A stretch of DNA of 16,925 nt from Bacteroidales bacterium (GTDB lineage: Bacteria; Bacteroidota; Bacteroidia; Bacteroidales; JAGOPY01). Position numbers and translations under genes: made by a program. Positions 5,709 to 14,286 of the stretch are shown here, piece after piece. Under the pieces are notes generated by a model. It saw only the letters and a list, made by a program, of their open reading frames with translations. It was not told the DNA's origin and ran no database searches. Position 1 is the first letter of the stretch. Every line of letters begins with the position of its first letter. Where the stretch lies: the NCBI GenBank assembly GCA_023229505.1, contig JALNZD010000062.1:1-16925 (forward strand), read 5' to 3'.

Positions 5709-8042
5709 ATGATTAAAAACCTCGTCATCGTTGAATCTCCGGCTAAAGCTAAGACTATTGAACGATTCCTCGGAAAGGATTTTATTGTCCGCTCCAGCTT
5801 TGGCCATGTTATGGATCTTTCGAAAAAAGACCTTGGGGTAGATATTGAAAAAGGGTTTATGCCTATCTATGAAATCTCCCCGGACAAGAAAAAGATCGTT
5901 GCCGAATTGAAAAAAATTGCAAAAGATGCGGAGACCATCTGGTTAGCAACTGATGAGGACCGCGAGGGGGAAGCTATTTCGTGGCACCTGGTTTCTGCAT
6001 TAGGGCTCAATGAGAATGAGACTAAACGGATTGTTTTCCACGAGATTACCAGGACTGCTATTCATGAAGCAATCGATAATCCGCGTAAAATCGACCGCAA
6101 CCTTGTTAATGCGCAACAGGCCCGCCGTGTGCTCGACCGCCTGGTCGGATTTGAACTGTCACCCCTGCTTTGGAAAAAAGTTAAACCCGCCCTGTCGGCC
6201 GGCAGGGTGCAATCGGTCGCTGTACGCCTTATCGTGGAGCGGGAAGATGAAATCCGGGCCTTCAGTTCTACTTCATCTTTTAAAGTCACAGCCAGGTTTA
6301 TCATTAAAAAAGACGGACAGGCATACACCTTCGAAGCTGAATTTCCCACCCGTTTCAAGACACGGGAGGAGGCCCGGAAATTCCTTGAAAAATGCATCGG
6401 CGCCTCATACCGGGTTACCAATATAGAAACGAAACCAGCTAAAAAATCCCCTGCTCCACCATTCACTACCTCCACGCTTCAACAGGAAGCCAGCCGCAAA
6501 CTGGGGTTTTCAGTGTCCAACACCATGCGTATCGCACAACAGCTCTATGAAGAAGGTTTGATCACTTACATGCGTACCGACTCGGTAACCCTCTCCAAGC
6601 TGGCGCTGGCCATGCTGAAGGAAGAGATTGCCAGGATTTACGGACCGGAATATTCCAAAACCCGCCAATATACTACGAAATCAAAAGGCGCACAGGAGGC
6701 ACATGAAGCTATCAGGCCAACTTATATAAGCAATTCTTCCATTAACGGCAGTTCGGCACAGAAAAAACTTTACGAACTGATCTGGAAAAGAACGATCGCA
6801 TCACAAATGAGCGATGCCCTGACGGAAAAAACGATCATTAACATCAGTGTTTCCACCCTGACCGGTGAGGAATTCATTGCACAGGGTGAAGTGATCAAAT
6901 TTGATGGTTTCCTGAAGGTTTACCGTGAATCGTACGATGATGAGGCCGATGAAGAAGGCCGGAGCATCCTTCCTCCACTTGCAAAAGGCGACCAGCCCGA
7001 CCTTTCGGAAATGAATGCCGAACAACGCTTTACTCAGCCCTTAAGACGTTATACAGAAGCCAGCCTCGTCAAAAAACTTGAAGAACTCGGCATCGGCAGG
7101 CCATCCACTTATGCCCCCACTATTTCGACCATCCAGAAGAGGGAATATGTCGAAAAGCTCGATGTGGAAGGGTTCACTCGGGCCTTTGACCTGTTGACCC
7201 TTAAAAACAGGGAGATCAGGCTACACGAGAAAACCGAAAAAGCAGGCTTTGAAAAAGGTAAACTCCTTCCTACTGACCTGGGAGCCCTGGTTAACCGTTT
7301 CCTGATGCAGTATTTTGAAAACATCATCGATTACCAGTTTACCGCTACTGTTGAGAAAGACTTCGATGAGATTGCCCGTGGCGAAAAGAAATGGAATGAA
7401 ATGATCGGCCTCTTTTATGGACCTTTCCACCGCCAGATACAGGAAACGGTTGATAATACAGGCAAATTCAGCGGAGAAAGACTCCTCGGGACCGATCCCA
7501 AATCAGGGAAGAATATGTACGTGAAACTCGGACGTTTTGGTCCGGTTGTCCAGATCGGTGAAACAGAAAGTGATGAAAAACCGCGTTTCGCCGGTTTGAG
7601 TAAAGGGCAGTCGATCGAAACCCTTACCCTCGGACAAGCATTGGAACTGTTTAATTTTCCACGCAGTATCGGCAGCTATGAAAACAATGAAATGATTGTT
7701 GCCGTCGGCAGATTCGGGCCTTATATCAAGCATAACAACCTCTATTTTTCGCTGACGAAACACGATGATCCCGCTTCTGTCAGCCAGGAAAGGGCCGTGG
7801 AAATCATTGAACTGAAAAGAAAACAGGATAAAGAAAAAATCATCAGGAAGTTCCCGGAAAATGATAATGTCCTGGTACTTAACGGACGCTTTGGCCCATA
7901 TATTTCTATCTCAAAGTCTAATTACAAAATTCCTAAAGGAACCGATCCCGTAGGCCTGAAACTCGAAGATTGCCTCAGATTAGCTGAAGCTCAGGAAAAA
8001 AAAGGCAAAAAGAAAACCATCCCGACCCGGAAAAAATCCTGA
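5709..8042 (+). CDS. topA: DNA topoisomerase I (type IA)
   Basis: TopA relaxes negative supercoils by passing one strand through a transient break, with a covalent 5'-phosphotyrosine link. From the ATG at 5709 the protein has 777 residues; a longer frame from 5640 would begin in the promoter. The TOPRIM domain opens with IVESPAKAKTIE (catalytic Glu9) and contains D82, D84 and E86 in TDEDREGE. The active-site tyrosine is Y287 in ITYMRTDS. The C-terminal third carries repeats with GRFGP signatures (three clear copies from about residue 600) of the TopoI C-terminal repeat type and no four-cysteine zinc fingers, as is usual in Bacteroidota. It ends in a lysine-rich tail. Confidence 0.96.
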   Translation: MIKNLVIVESPAKAKTIERFLGKDFIVRSSFGHVMDLSKKDLGVDIEKGFMPIYEISPDKKKIVAELKKIAKDAETIWLATDEDREGEAISWHLVSALGLNENETKRIVFHEITRTAIHEAIDNPRKIDRNLVNAQQARRVLDRLVGFELSPLLWKKVKPALSAGRVQSVAVRLIVEREDEIRAFSSTSSFKVTARFIIKKDGQAYTFEAEFPTRFKTREEARKFLEKCIGASYRVTNIETKPAKKSPAPPFTTSTLQQEASRKLGFSVSNTMRIAQQLYEEGLITYMRTDSVTLSKLALAMLKEEIARIYGPEYSKTRQYTTKSKGAQEAHEAIRPTYISNSSINGSSAQKKLYELIWKRTIASQMSDALTEKTIINISVSTLTGEEFIAQGEVIKFDGFLKVYRESYDDEADEEGRSILPPLAKGDQPDLSEMNAEQRFTQPLRRYTEASLVKKLEELGIGRPSTYAPTISTIQKREYVEKLDVEGFTRAFDLLTLKNREIRLHEKTEKAGFEKGKLLPTDLGALVNRFLMQYFENIIDYQFTATVEKDFDEIARGEKKWNEMIGLFYGPFHRQIQETVDNTGKFSGERLLGTDPKSGKNMYVKLGRFGPVVQIGETESDEKPRFAGLSKGQSIETLTLGQALELFNFPRSIGSYENNEMIVAVGRFGPYIKHNNLYFSLTKHDDPASVSQERAVEIIELKRKQDKEKIIRKFPENDNVLVLNGRFGPYISISKSNYKIPKGTDPVGLKLEDCLRLAEAQEKKGKKKTIPTRKKS

Positions 8043-8050
8043 GCCCTTTC

Positions 8051-8081
8051 TTTGAATGTTCACGATTTCCATTTATTTTTG
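8051..8081 (+). promoter_or_regulatory. Bacteroidota-type promoter of the arginase-fold gene
   Basis: TTTG at 8051-8054 and TATTTTTG at 8074-8081 are 19 nt apart, a near-ideal match to TTTG-N19-TAnnTTTG. It lies in the 57-nt gap after topA, giving a short leader before the ATG at 8100. Confidence 0.65.
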
Positions 8082-8099
8082 ACCGGTAAATCAAAATGA

Positions 8100-9275
8100 A
8101 TGGATATATCAATATATTTTGAAACAATACAGCTAAAAGGGTATCAATATGCTGACAAGACAGGCCGCAAGCTGATGGGCGATGTCGTAAAAGCTTATAT
8201 TCAACCTGACGATTTCCCCTCTTTTGACCAGGCAGACCTGGCTATCTTCGGTGTGGGAGAAGACCGGAATTCCTTTTTTAACAACGGTTGCGGACTTGCT
8301 CCCGATTTGATCAGGAGAGAATTATATAAGCTTTTTCAGGGGAATTTTAAACTCAATGCAGTCGACCTGGGGAATCTGATGCGGGGTCATACCATTGATG
8401 ATACTTACTTTGCCCTTACCACCATCCTTGTGGAATTGCTTGAGCGTAACATCGTTCCTGTTATCCTCGGTGGCAGCCAGGACCTGACATTTGCAACATA
8501 CAAAGCGTATGAGAAACTTGGCAGGATTATTAATATTGCCGCGGTCGATCCGCAGTTCGACCTTGGTCATTCCGGAGAAAAACTCGATGCCCGCTCCTAT
8601 ATGAGCCATATCATTCTGCAACAGCCCAATTATCTTTTCAATTATACCAATATCGGCTTCCAAACCTATTTTGTCGACCAACAGGCAATCACCCTGATGA
8701 AAAACCTTTATTTCGACACCTACCGCCTGGGAATGGTGAGGGCTAATATGGAAGAAGTCGAACCGATGGTAAGGAATGCCGATATGATAAGCGTAGATAT
8801 TGGCGCCGTCAGGGCTTCGGATGCACCCGGGAATGGAAATGCCTCCCCTAACGGCTTCTACGGAGAGGAAATCTGCCAGATCATGCGCTATGCAGGATTG
8901 AGCGATAAGCTGACTTCCCTTGGCCTTTATGAGGTTAACCCCAGGCTTGACCGCCAATCGCAGACAGCTCAGCTTGCCGGACAAATGATATGGTATTTTA
9001 TCGACGGTTTTTATAGCCGCAAAGGGGATTTCCCGCCCGACAAGAAAAAAGACATGGTAAAATATACCGTGACCCTGAAAGATTTTAAAGACGAAGTGGT
9101 TTTTTACCGTAGCAATAAGAGCGAGCGTTGGTGGATGGAGGTCCCTATTCGTAGCAAACATCGCGAACGCTACGAACGGCACCACCTTGTACCATGTTCC
9201 TACCAGGATTACCAGACCGCCTGCCAGAATACCCTCCCCGATAGATGGTGGCAAACTTACCAGAAACTTATGTGA
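8100..9275 (+). CDS. Arginase/agmatinase/formimidoylglutamase-fold protein, partly degenerate metal site
   Basis: A 391-residue ureohydrolase-fold protein. The three family signatures are visible but altered. The GGxH segment reads GGSQD (124-128), so the first His ligand is Gln127. The DxHxD segment reads DPQFD (150-154), with Gln152 in place of His. SxDxD reads SVDIG (231-235), with Gly235 in place of the second Asp. Asp150, Asp154, Asp233 and Glu278 (in EVNP, the guanidino-contacting Glu of arginases) remain. A C-terminal extension of about 85 residues follows the usual fold end. Bacteroidota genomes carry such genes next to topA, often labelled formimidoylglutamase. Loss of three of six manganese ligands makes ordinary hydrolase activity doubtful. 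Confidence 0.8.
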   Translation: MDISIYFETIQLKGYQYADKTGRKLMGDVVKAYIQPDDFPSFDQADLAIFGVGEDRNSFFNNGCGLAPDLIRRELYKLFQGNFKLNAVDLGNLMRGHTIDDTYFALTTILVELLERNIVPVILGGSQDLTFATYKAYEKLGRIINIAAVDPQFDLGHSGEKLDARSYMSHIILQQPNYLFNYTNIGFQTYFVDQQAITLMKNLYFDTYRLGMVRANMEEVEPMVRNADMISVDIGAVRASDAPGNGNASPNGFYGEEICQIMRYAGLSDKLTSLGLYEVNPRLDRQSQTAQLAGQMIWYFIDGFYSRKGDFPPDKKKDMVKYTVTLKDFKDEVVFYRSNKSERWWMEVPIRSKHRERYERHHLVPCSYQDYQTACQNTLPDRWWQTYQKLM

Positions 9276-9295
9276 GTTAGTTCAAGGATTTTTTT

Positions 9296-9303
9296 TACTT
9301 TTG
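9296..9303 (+). promoter_or_regulatory. Candidate promoter -7 element of the polysaccharide cluster
   Basis: TACTTTTG followed by CAC fits the Bacteroidota -7 consensus. It lies 57 nt before the ATG of the export lipoprotein and just after the arginase-fold stop codon. No -33 TTG is obvious. It is the last promoter-like match seen before the run of plus-strand genes to 16623, so it may serve the whole cluster. Confidence 0.5.
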
Positions 9304-9360
9304 CACTCCGTTTAATAATTACTACAAAGAGTTTTGAACCAATCAGAGAAACGATTTGAT

Positions 9361-10146
9361 ATGAAAAGAACACCGGATATGTTAAAAAAAGCAGGATTAG
9401 TACTCTTTTTAGCAGCAATCCTCCTGTCGTCATGCGTACCGATGAAACGTATCCGATATCTGCAGGACCCCAAGGAATTTAAAATGGCCAAAGCTGATTT
9501 TAAGAAACCCGAAGCCATAGAATATCTTGTTCACAAGGGAGATAATCTCTATGTCAAGGTTAAAAGCCTCGATGAAAAAACTAATTTCTTCTATGAATCG
9601 GGTGCAATTAACAATTATTATGACGAAGCAGGTATTTACCTGAATAGTTATACCGTCAATGACTCGGGTTACGTTGAGTTTCCCCTTATCGGAAAAGTAA
9701 TGGTCGATAATTTCACTACCGAACAAATACGCCAGAAAATCCAGGAGAGGGTGAATGAATATGTCAAAAATACTATCGTAATTGTTAAGCTGGCTAATTT
9801 TCATGTTTCGATGTTAGGTGAATTTAAAAATCCGGGAAAATATGTGGTTTACCAGGATAAAATAAATATTTTCGAAGCCATTGCCATGGCAGGAGATATG
9901 ACTGATTTCGCCAAAAGAAACAAGGTGCTGCTTGTACGCCAGAGTGAGAAAGGGGTTAAAACCTACCGGATTAACCTGAACGATTATAGTATCCTGGAAT
10001 CGGATTATTATTACATCATGCCTAACGACCTGGTCTATGTTGAATCGCTTAAGGGTAAACAATTTGCTTTCAGTGAGTTCCCTTATACTTTAATATTCAC
10101 CACTATTAGTACCACGCTTTTACTCATCAATTACTTCAGCAAATAA
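9361..10146 (+). CDS. Polysaccharide export outer-membrane lipoprotein (Wza/OPX family)
   Basis: A 261-residue protein from the ATG at 9361; an in-frame TTG at 9334 would spoil the signal peptide. The N-terminus is a lipoprotein signal: basic start, hydrophobic core, then LLSSC with the lipidated Cys25. A polysaccharide-export domain follows (YLVHKGDNLYVKVKS, then GYVEFPLIGKV), and an SLBB-type domain contains VSMLGEFKNPGKYVVY and MPNDLVYVES. The extreme C-terminus is a hydrophobic segment, which in the Wza family forms the membrane-crossing part. It should form the outer-membrane channel for exopolysaccharide or capsule. It lies 8 nt upstream of the Wzc-like gene, its expected partner. Confidence 0.9.
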   Translation: MKRTPDMLKKAGLVLFLAAILLSSCVPMKRIRYLQDPKEFKMAKADFKKPEAIEYLVHKGDNLYVKVKSLDEKTNFFYESGAINNYYDEAGIYLNSYTVNDSGYVEFPLIGKVMVDNFTTEQIRQKIQERVNEYVKNTIVIVKLANFHVSMLGEFKNPGKYVVYQDKINIFEAIAMAGDMTDFAKRNKVLLVRQSEKGVKTYRINLNDYSILESDYYYIMPNDLVYVESLKGKQFAFSEFPYTLIFTTISTTLLLINYFSK

Positions 10147-10154
10147 TTAATAAA

Positions 10155-12653
10155 GTGGAAAACGAAAATACCCGTATTTATCAGCAAACCCAGCCACAGG
10201 CAGAAGAGAGCTTTGATTATAAAGCCCTCTTCTTTAAGATTTACCGCTATTGGTATTTTTTCATACTGACCATCATCGTTGCCCTCATTATCGCCTTCCT
10301 TTTTAATAAATATACCAAATCTGTTTATGAGGTCAGCACTACGGTGATCATTAAATCCGACCGTGGTAACAGTATAGATCCGCAACAATTGATCGGGCTT
10401 GGTTTCGGGGGTGACCTGCAAAATATTGAGAACGAAATCGGTGTTCTGAGTTCCTACTCCCTGACTGAACGTGCGGTGAAAAACCTTGACTTTTTCGTTG
10501 CCTATTTCGAAGAGGAAAATTTTATATCCAGGGAACTTTACCCTGATAACCCCTTTGAAGTTGTCTTTGATACAAGTCACCTGCAGCCTGTCAATATGGA
10601 ATTCAAGATTAAAATCATTTCTGCCTCCAAATATCTCATCCAGGCAGAATCGGAAAATACTACACTATACGATTATTCAACTTATAAAGAGGCTGAAGAT
10701 AAATATCTGTTCCTCAAAGTCAGTGATACACTGTTCTTTGGGGAACAACTCGAAGGTGAGGCCTATAGCTTTCACCTGGTACTGAAACCAAATGCCCTGG
10801 TGAATGAACTTGTTGCCAGGAACCTGAATTTTGTTTTTAAAGACCTTAAATCACTTGTAGCAAAGTATGGGGTTAAGGGCATTACCATTGAACCTATCAA
10901 TAAAGAAGCTTCAATCCTGAAGCTGTCCCTCAGGGGATTTAATGAAGCCAAATCAGCAGCTTTCCTGAACATGCTGACAAGGGAATATATCGCCCAGGGA
11001 CTTGAGAAGAAAAACATGATCGCTACCAATACAATCCGGTTTATCGACGAGCAGTTGATGGATATCAGCGATTCGCTGAGTTTCGCTGAATTGGAACTGC
11101 AGGATTACCGGAGCCAGAATATCGTCATGGATATCGATTTCCAGTCACAACAAGCTGTTGAATACATGAAGACATTGGAAACCCAGCAAGCTGATCTGAA
11201 GGTAAAAAACTTGTATTACAAATCGCTGAAAAAGTATGTCGAAAGCAATAAAGACATACAGCAGGGCCTGATTGTCCCATCGGCGATGGGCATTGATGAC
11301 CCCTTGACGACCAGCCTGATCCAGGAGCTTTCCACCCTCTTTAACGAGAGAGCGGAAGCGTTTCTTACTTCTACAGAAAAAAACCCTACTGTTATCGCGC
11401 TCGATCTTCGTATCGAAAACACGAAAGATGCGTTATTGGAAAATATCACCAATATCGTGAAGAATTCTGAAATTGGTTTAAAAGATATCAGCAGCCGGAT
11501 GGAGGTCCTGACCGGCCAGATGATCACGATCCCCAAAACCCAGCGGGAACTGCTTGGAATCACCAGGAAATTCAAGTTAAGCGACAACATTTATAACTTC
11601 CTGCAACAGCGCAGGGCCGAAGCACAGATCACAAGGGCTTCCAATGTTTCTGATAATGAGATCGTTGACCATGCCAGGCTGCTGGACTCGACCCCGGTAT
11701 ATCCCAAGACCAGCCTGAATTATATCATCGCATTGATCCTTGGCCTGATCCTGCCCACCCTGTTTATACTCGGTAGGGATTACCTGAATGATAAGATAAT
11801 TGAACGCGCTGACGTCGAAAAGATTACCCGGGTGCCCATCATCGGACACATTATCCACAGCAACAGGCTAAGCACCATTGTGGTGGCCGATTCTCCAAAA
11901 TCTTCCATAGCAGAATCATTCCGGTCCATCCGTACAAACCTTGCATTCGTTACCAAAGGAAAATCCAAAATGACCATTCTGATTACCTCCGATATGGTCA
12001 GCGCCGGTAAAACCTTTATATCCATCAACCTTGCATCAATTTTCGCACTCTATGGTAAAAAAACCATGCTGATCGGTTTCGACCTGCGGAAACCCAAAAT
12101 CTACCAGGACTTTGGCCTGTCCAATAATGAAGGTATCAGCTCTTACCTGATCAATAAAAGCTCCTACGAAAGCATAATCCAGCATTCCATGATCGAAAAC
12201 CTCGATATCATCATGGCAGGACCTGTTCCCCCTAACCCATCCGAGCTGATTGCTTCCGAAAAAACCGATGAGCTTTTTCGCCGCCTGAAAGAGGACTACG
12301 ATTTTATCATCATCGATACCCCGCCGGTTGGCCTTGTCACCGATGCTTTCCTGCTGATGAAATATACCGATGCCAACCTTTTCTGCGTGCGACAGCATTA
12401 TACACTTAAAAAAGTCTTCGGTTCAATTATTAAAGATATTGAACAAAGAGAAATCCCGAATGTCCATATCCTGATCAACGACGTTAAACTTACCAAAGGT
12501 TCCTACGGTTATGGCTATGGGTACGGTTATGGGTACGGCTATGGGTACGGTTATGGGTATGGTTACGGTTATGGCTACGGTTATGGCTACTATTCCGACG
12601 ATAAAAACAAAGAAGTGGATTCAACAACGAACAGGATTTTTAAAAGGTTCTGA
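10155..12653 (+). CDS. Wzc-like polysaccharide co-polymerase with BY-kinase domain
   Basis: An 832-residue inner-membrane protein with a GTG start 8 nt after the export lipoprotein. A Wzz-type chain-length domain is framed by membrane segments at about 33-50 and 521-541, with long charged, probably coiled-coil periplasmic stretches between. The cytoplasmic BY-kinase domain has Walker A SDMVSAGKT (Lys619), Walker A' LIGFD (Asp643) and Walker B FIIIDTPP (Asp721). The tail (784-813) is 14 Tyr-Gly pairs plus a final Tyr-Tyr, the position of the tyrosine cluster that is autophosphorylated in Wzc. Phosphorylation cycles of this tail control polymer assembly and export in characterised homologues. 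The partner is the preceding OPX protein. Confidence 0.93.
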   Translation: MENENTRIYQQTQPQAEESFDYKALFFKIYRYWYFFILTIIVALIIAFLFNKYTKSVYEVSTTVIIKSDRGNSIDPQQLIGLGFGGDLQNIENEIGVLSSYSLTERAVKNLDFFVAYFEEENFISRELYPDNPFEVVFDTSHLQPVNMEFKIKIISASKYLIQAESENTTLYDYSTYKEAEDKYLFLKVSDTLFFGEQLEGEAYSFHLVLKPNALVNELVARNLNFVFKDLKSLVAKYGVKGITIEPINKEASILKLSLRGFNEAKSAAFLNMLTREYIAQGLEKKNMIATNTIRFIDEQLMDISDSLSFAELELQDYRSQNIVMDIDFQSQQAVEYMKTLETQQADLKVKNLYYKSLKKYVESNKDIQQGLIVPSAMGIDDPLTTSLIQELSTLFNERAEAFLTSTEKNPTVIALDLRIENTKDALLENITNIVKNSEIGLKDISSRMEVLTGQMITIPKTQRELLGITRKFKLSDNIYNFLQQRRAEAQITRASNVSDNEIVDHARLLDSTPVYPKTSLNYIIALILGLILPTLFILGRDYLNDKIIERADVEKITRVPIIGHIIHSNRLSTIVVADSPKSSIAESFRSIRTNLAFVTKGKSKMTILITSDMVSAGKTFISINLASIFALYGKKTMLIGFDLRKPKIYQDFGLSNNEGISSYLINKSSYESIIQHSMIENLDIIMAGPVPPNPSELIASEKTDELFRRLKEDYDFIIIDTPPVGLVTDAFLLMKYTDANLFCVRQHYTLKKVFGSIIKDIEQREIPNVHILINDVKLTKGSYGYGYGYGYGYGYGYGYGYGYGYGYGYGYYSDDKNKEVDSTTNRIFKRF
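12504..12593 (+). repeat. In-frame (Tyr-Gly)14 repeat in the kinase tail
   Basis: Ninety bases encode 14 Tyr-Gly pairs and a closing Tyr-Tyr, 16 tyrosines in all. Tyrosine alternates irregularly between TAC and TAT, and glycine between GGT, GGC and GGG. The DNA is therefore not a perfect hexamer repeat, although it remains slippage-prone because of its 6-bp period. Confidence 0.95.
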
Positions 12654-12686
12654 GCATTACCGGAAATAGCTGTGAACATTTGTAAT

Positions 12687-13250
12687 ATGCGGGAAGACAA
12701 GGAAAAGCGCTTAAGGCAAAAAGCCAGGGTGATCTGGTTTGCCGGTCTTTCGGGTGCAGGGAAAACCACCCTTGCCAAACGCCTCGAAGAAGAACTTTTT
12801 GCCAGGAATTTTACGGTGCAGATCCTTGATGGTGACAACATCCGCAGCGGGATAAACAATAATCTCAGCTTTTCCGAAGAAGACCGCCGGGAAAATATCC
12901 GCCGGATCGCCGAGGTTTCCAAACTCTTCCTCAATTGCGGCATCATTGCCATCAATAGCTTTATCAGCCCAACCCGTGAAGTCCGTCACCTGGCTATGGA
13001 TATTATAGGAAGAGAAAACTTCATCGAAGTATATATCAACGCACCGCTTGAAGTTTGCGAAAAACGCGATGTTAAAGGACTTTATGCCAAAGCAAGAAAA
13101 GGAGAAATCAAAGACTTTACAGGGATCGGCGCACCCTTTGAAGTCCTGGTCAATGCTGATCTCGAAATCCGTACCGACCTGCTGACTATCGAACAATCTG
13201 TTGAGAAATTGCTGGGGTTCCTGCTTCCGAGGATCAGAGTTGACCAATAA
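12687..13250 (+). CDS. cysC: Adenylylsulfate (APS) kinase CysC
   Basis: CysC phosphorylates the 3'-hydroxyl of APS with ATP to give PAPS, the universal sulfuryl donor. From the ATG at 12687 the protein has 187 residues; an in-frame GTG at 12672 would add five. The P-loop is GLSGAGKT at 20-27, followed by DGDNIRSGINNNLSFSEEDRRENIRR, then SFISPTREVR, which corresponds to the conserved serine/arginine region of APS kinases, and the KGLYAKARKGEIKDFTGI lid segment. It lies 33 nt after the Wzc-like gene. Its TAA stop is formed by the first unit of the CCAATAA heptad array, so the repeat also encodes part of the final Asp-Gln. Confidence 0.94.
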   Translation: MREDKEKRLRQKARVIWFAGLSGAGKTTLAKRLEEELFARNFTVQILDGDNIRSGINNNLSFSEEDRRENIRRIAEVSKLFLNCGIIAINSFISPTREVRHLAMDIIGRENFIEVYINAPLEVCEKRDVKGLYAKARKGEIKDFTGIGAPFEVLVNADLEIRTDLLTIEQSVEKLLGFLLPRIRVDQ

Positions 13251-13273
13251 CCAATAACCAATAACCATTAACC
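13244..13273. repeat. Heptanucleotide tandem repeat, CCAATAA family
   Basis: CCAATAA occurs three times in exact tandem (13244-13264), then CCATTAA (13265-13271) and a trailing CC. The first unit contains the cysC stop codon. Because the unit holds TAA and the period is not divisible by three, the array gives a stop in every plus-strand frame. It fills the 28-nt gap to the cysD ATG at 13279. Confidence 0.9.
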
Positions 13274-13278
13274 TTTTA

Positions 13279-14196
13279 ATGACCGATCTTCAACGAAAAT
13301 ATAACCTCAATCATCTTCGCGAACTGGAATCAGAATCCATTTACGTTATGCGGGAGGTGGCGGCCCAGTTTGAAAGGCCGGCGCTGCTGTTTTCCGGCGG
13401 AAAAGATTCGATCGTGATGGTTCACCTGGCCAGGAAAGCCTTCTGGCCCGCCAGGATACCTTTTCCGCTTATGCATATCGATACCGGCCATAACTTTATT
13501 GAAACCATGATCTTCCGCGATGAACTGGTCAAAAAGCTTGGTGTGCAGTTGATAGTCGGCTCGGTGCAGGAATCGATCGATAATGGCCGTGTGGTGGAAG
13601 AAACCGGCTTTGATGCCAGCCGCAACCTGTTACAAACCGTTACCCTGCTCGATACCCTCACCAAAAATAAGATCGATGCCGCGATGGGTGGAGGCCGCCG
13701 TGATGAGGAAAAAGCCCGTGCCAAGGAACGCTTTTTCTCGCACCGCGATGAATTCGGGCAGTGGGACCCTAAAAACCAGCGCCCGGAACTGTGGAATATC
13801 TTCAACAGCAAAAAGCGCACCGGGGAGCATTTCCGCGTTTTCCCCCTCAGCAACTGGACCGAAATGGATATCTGGCAATATATCTACCTCGATAATATTG
13901 ATATTCCAAACCTTTACTTCACCCATGAACGTAAAGTGTTTAACCGCGACGGGGTTTGGCTGGCCGATGCCCCTTTCATGAAAAAAAGGGACACCGAAAA
14001 AGTAATCACCATGCGCATCAGGTGCCGTACCATCGGCGATATTTCCTGCACCGGGCTGACCGTGTCGGAAGCATCTACACTGGAAGACATTATCCAGGAA
14101 ATCGCCGCCGTCAGGGTGACCGAACGGGGCGGCCGTGCCGATGACCTGCGATCGGAATCGGCTATGGAAGACCGGAAGAAAGAAGGATACTTTTAG
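13279..14196 (+). CDS. cysD: Sulfate adenylyltransferase subunit 2 CysD
   Basis: CysD is the adenylyl-transferring subunit of ATP sulfurylase: it makes APS and pyrophosphate from sulfate and ATP, driven by GTP hydrolysis in CysN. The 305-residue protein has the PP-loop motif SGGKDS at 39-44 and family segments HIDTGHNF, GGGRRDEEKARAKERFFSHRDEFGQWDPKNQRPELWN, FPLSNWTEMDIWQYI and RCRTIGDISCTG. Length and motifs match the E. coli enzyme closely. The ATG at 13279 follows a heptad array; the TAG stop lies at the outer end of a long inverted repeat that separates it from cysN. Confidence 0.97.
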   Translation: MTDLQRKYNLNHLRELESESIYVMREVAAQFERPALLFSGGKDSIVMVHLARKAFWPARIPFPLMHIDTGHNFIETMIFRDELVKKLGVQLIVGSVQESIDNGRVVEETGFDASRNLLQTVTLLDTLTKNKIDAAMGGGRRDEEKARAKERFFSHRDEFGQWDPKNQRPELWNIFNSKKRTGEHFRVFPLSNWTEMDIWQYIYLDNIDIPNLYFTHERKVFNRDGVWLADAPFMKKRDTEKVITMRIRCRTIGDISCTGLTVSEASTLEDIIQEIAAVRVTERGGRADDLRSESAMEDRKKEGYF

Positions 14197-14282
14197 TTCA
14201 AAGTTCAAAGTTCAAAGTGAAAAGTGAACTTTGAACTAACTTTGAACTAAAAACTCAACTTTGAACTTTGAACTTTGAACTA
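14194..14282. repeat. Inverted heptad arrays forming a 25-bp perfect stem between cysD and cysN
   Basis: GTTCAAA-type heptads at 14194-14218 are exactly complementary to CTTTGAA-type heptads at 14258-14282: 25 bp without mismatch around a 39-nt loop. The loop holds further copies, including an inner ACTTTGAAC pairing with the left arm. The left arm begins at the cysD TAG, and the right arm ends 4 nt before the cysN ATG. In the mRNA this would be a strong hairpin next to the cysN start. A T-run typical of an intrinsic terminator is absent. Confidence 0.9.
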
Positions 14283-14286
14283 TACT

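Noticed and set aside
8322..9254. Open minus-strand frame of 310 codons opposite the arginase-fold gene
   Set aside because: It is fully antisense to a gene with clear family motifs and promoter; its translation shows no recognisable domain and reads like a shadow of the opposite strand's codon bias.
13422..14208. Long minus-strand frames opposite cysD
   Set aside because: cysD is intact with all motifs on the plus strand; the antisense frames are compositional shadows.
14194..14282. CRISPR-like interpretation of the repeat arrays
   Set aside because: Units are 7-8 bp in direct tandem without unique spacers, and no cas genes are present.
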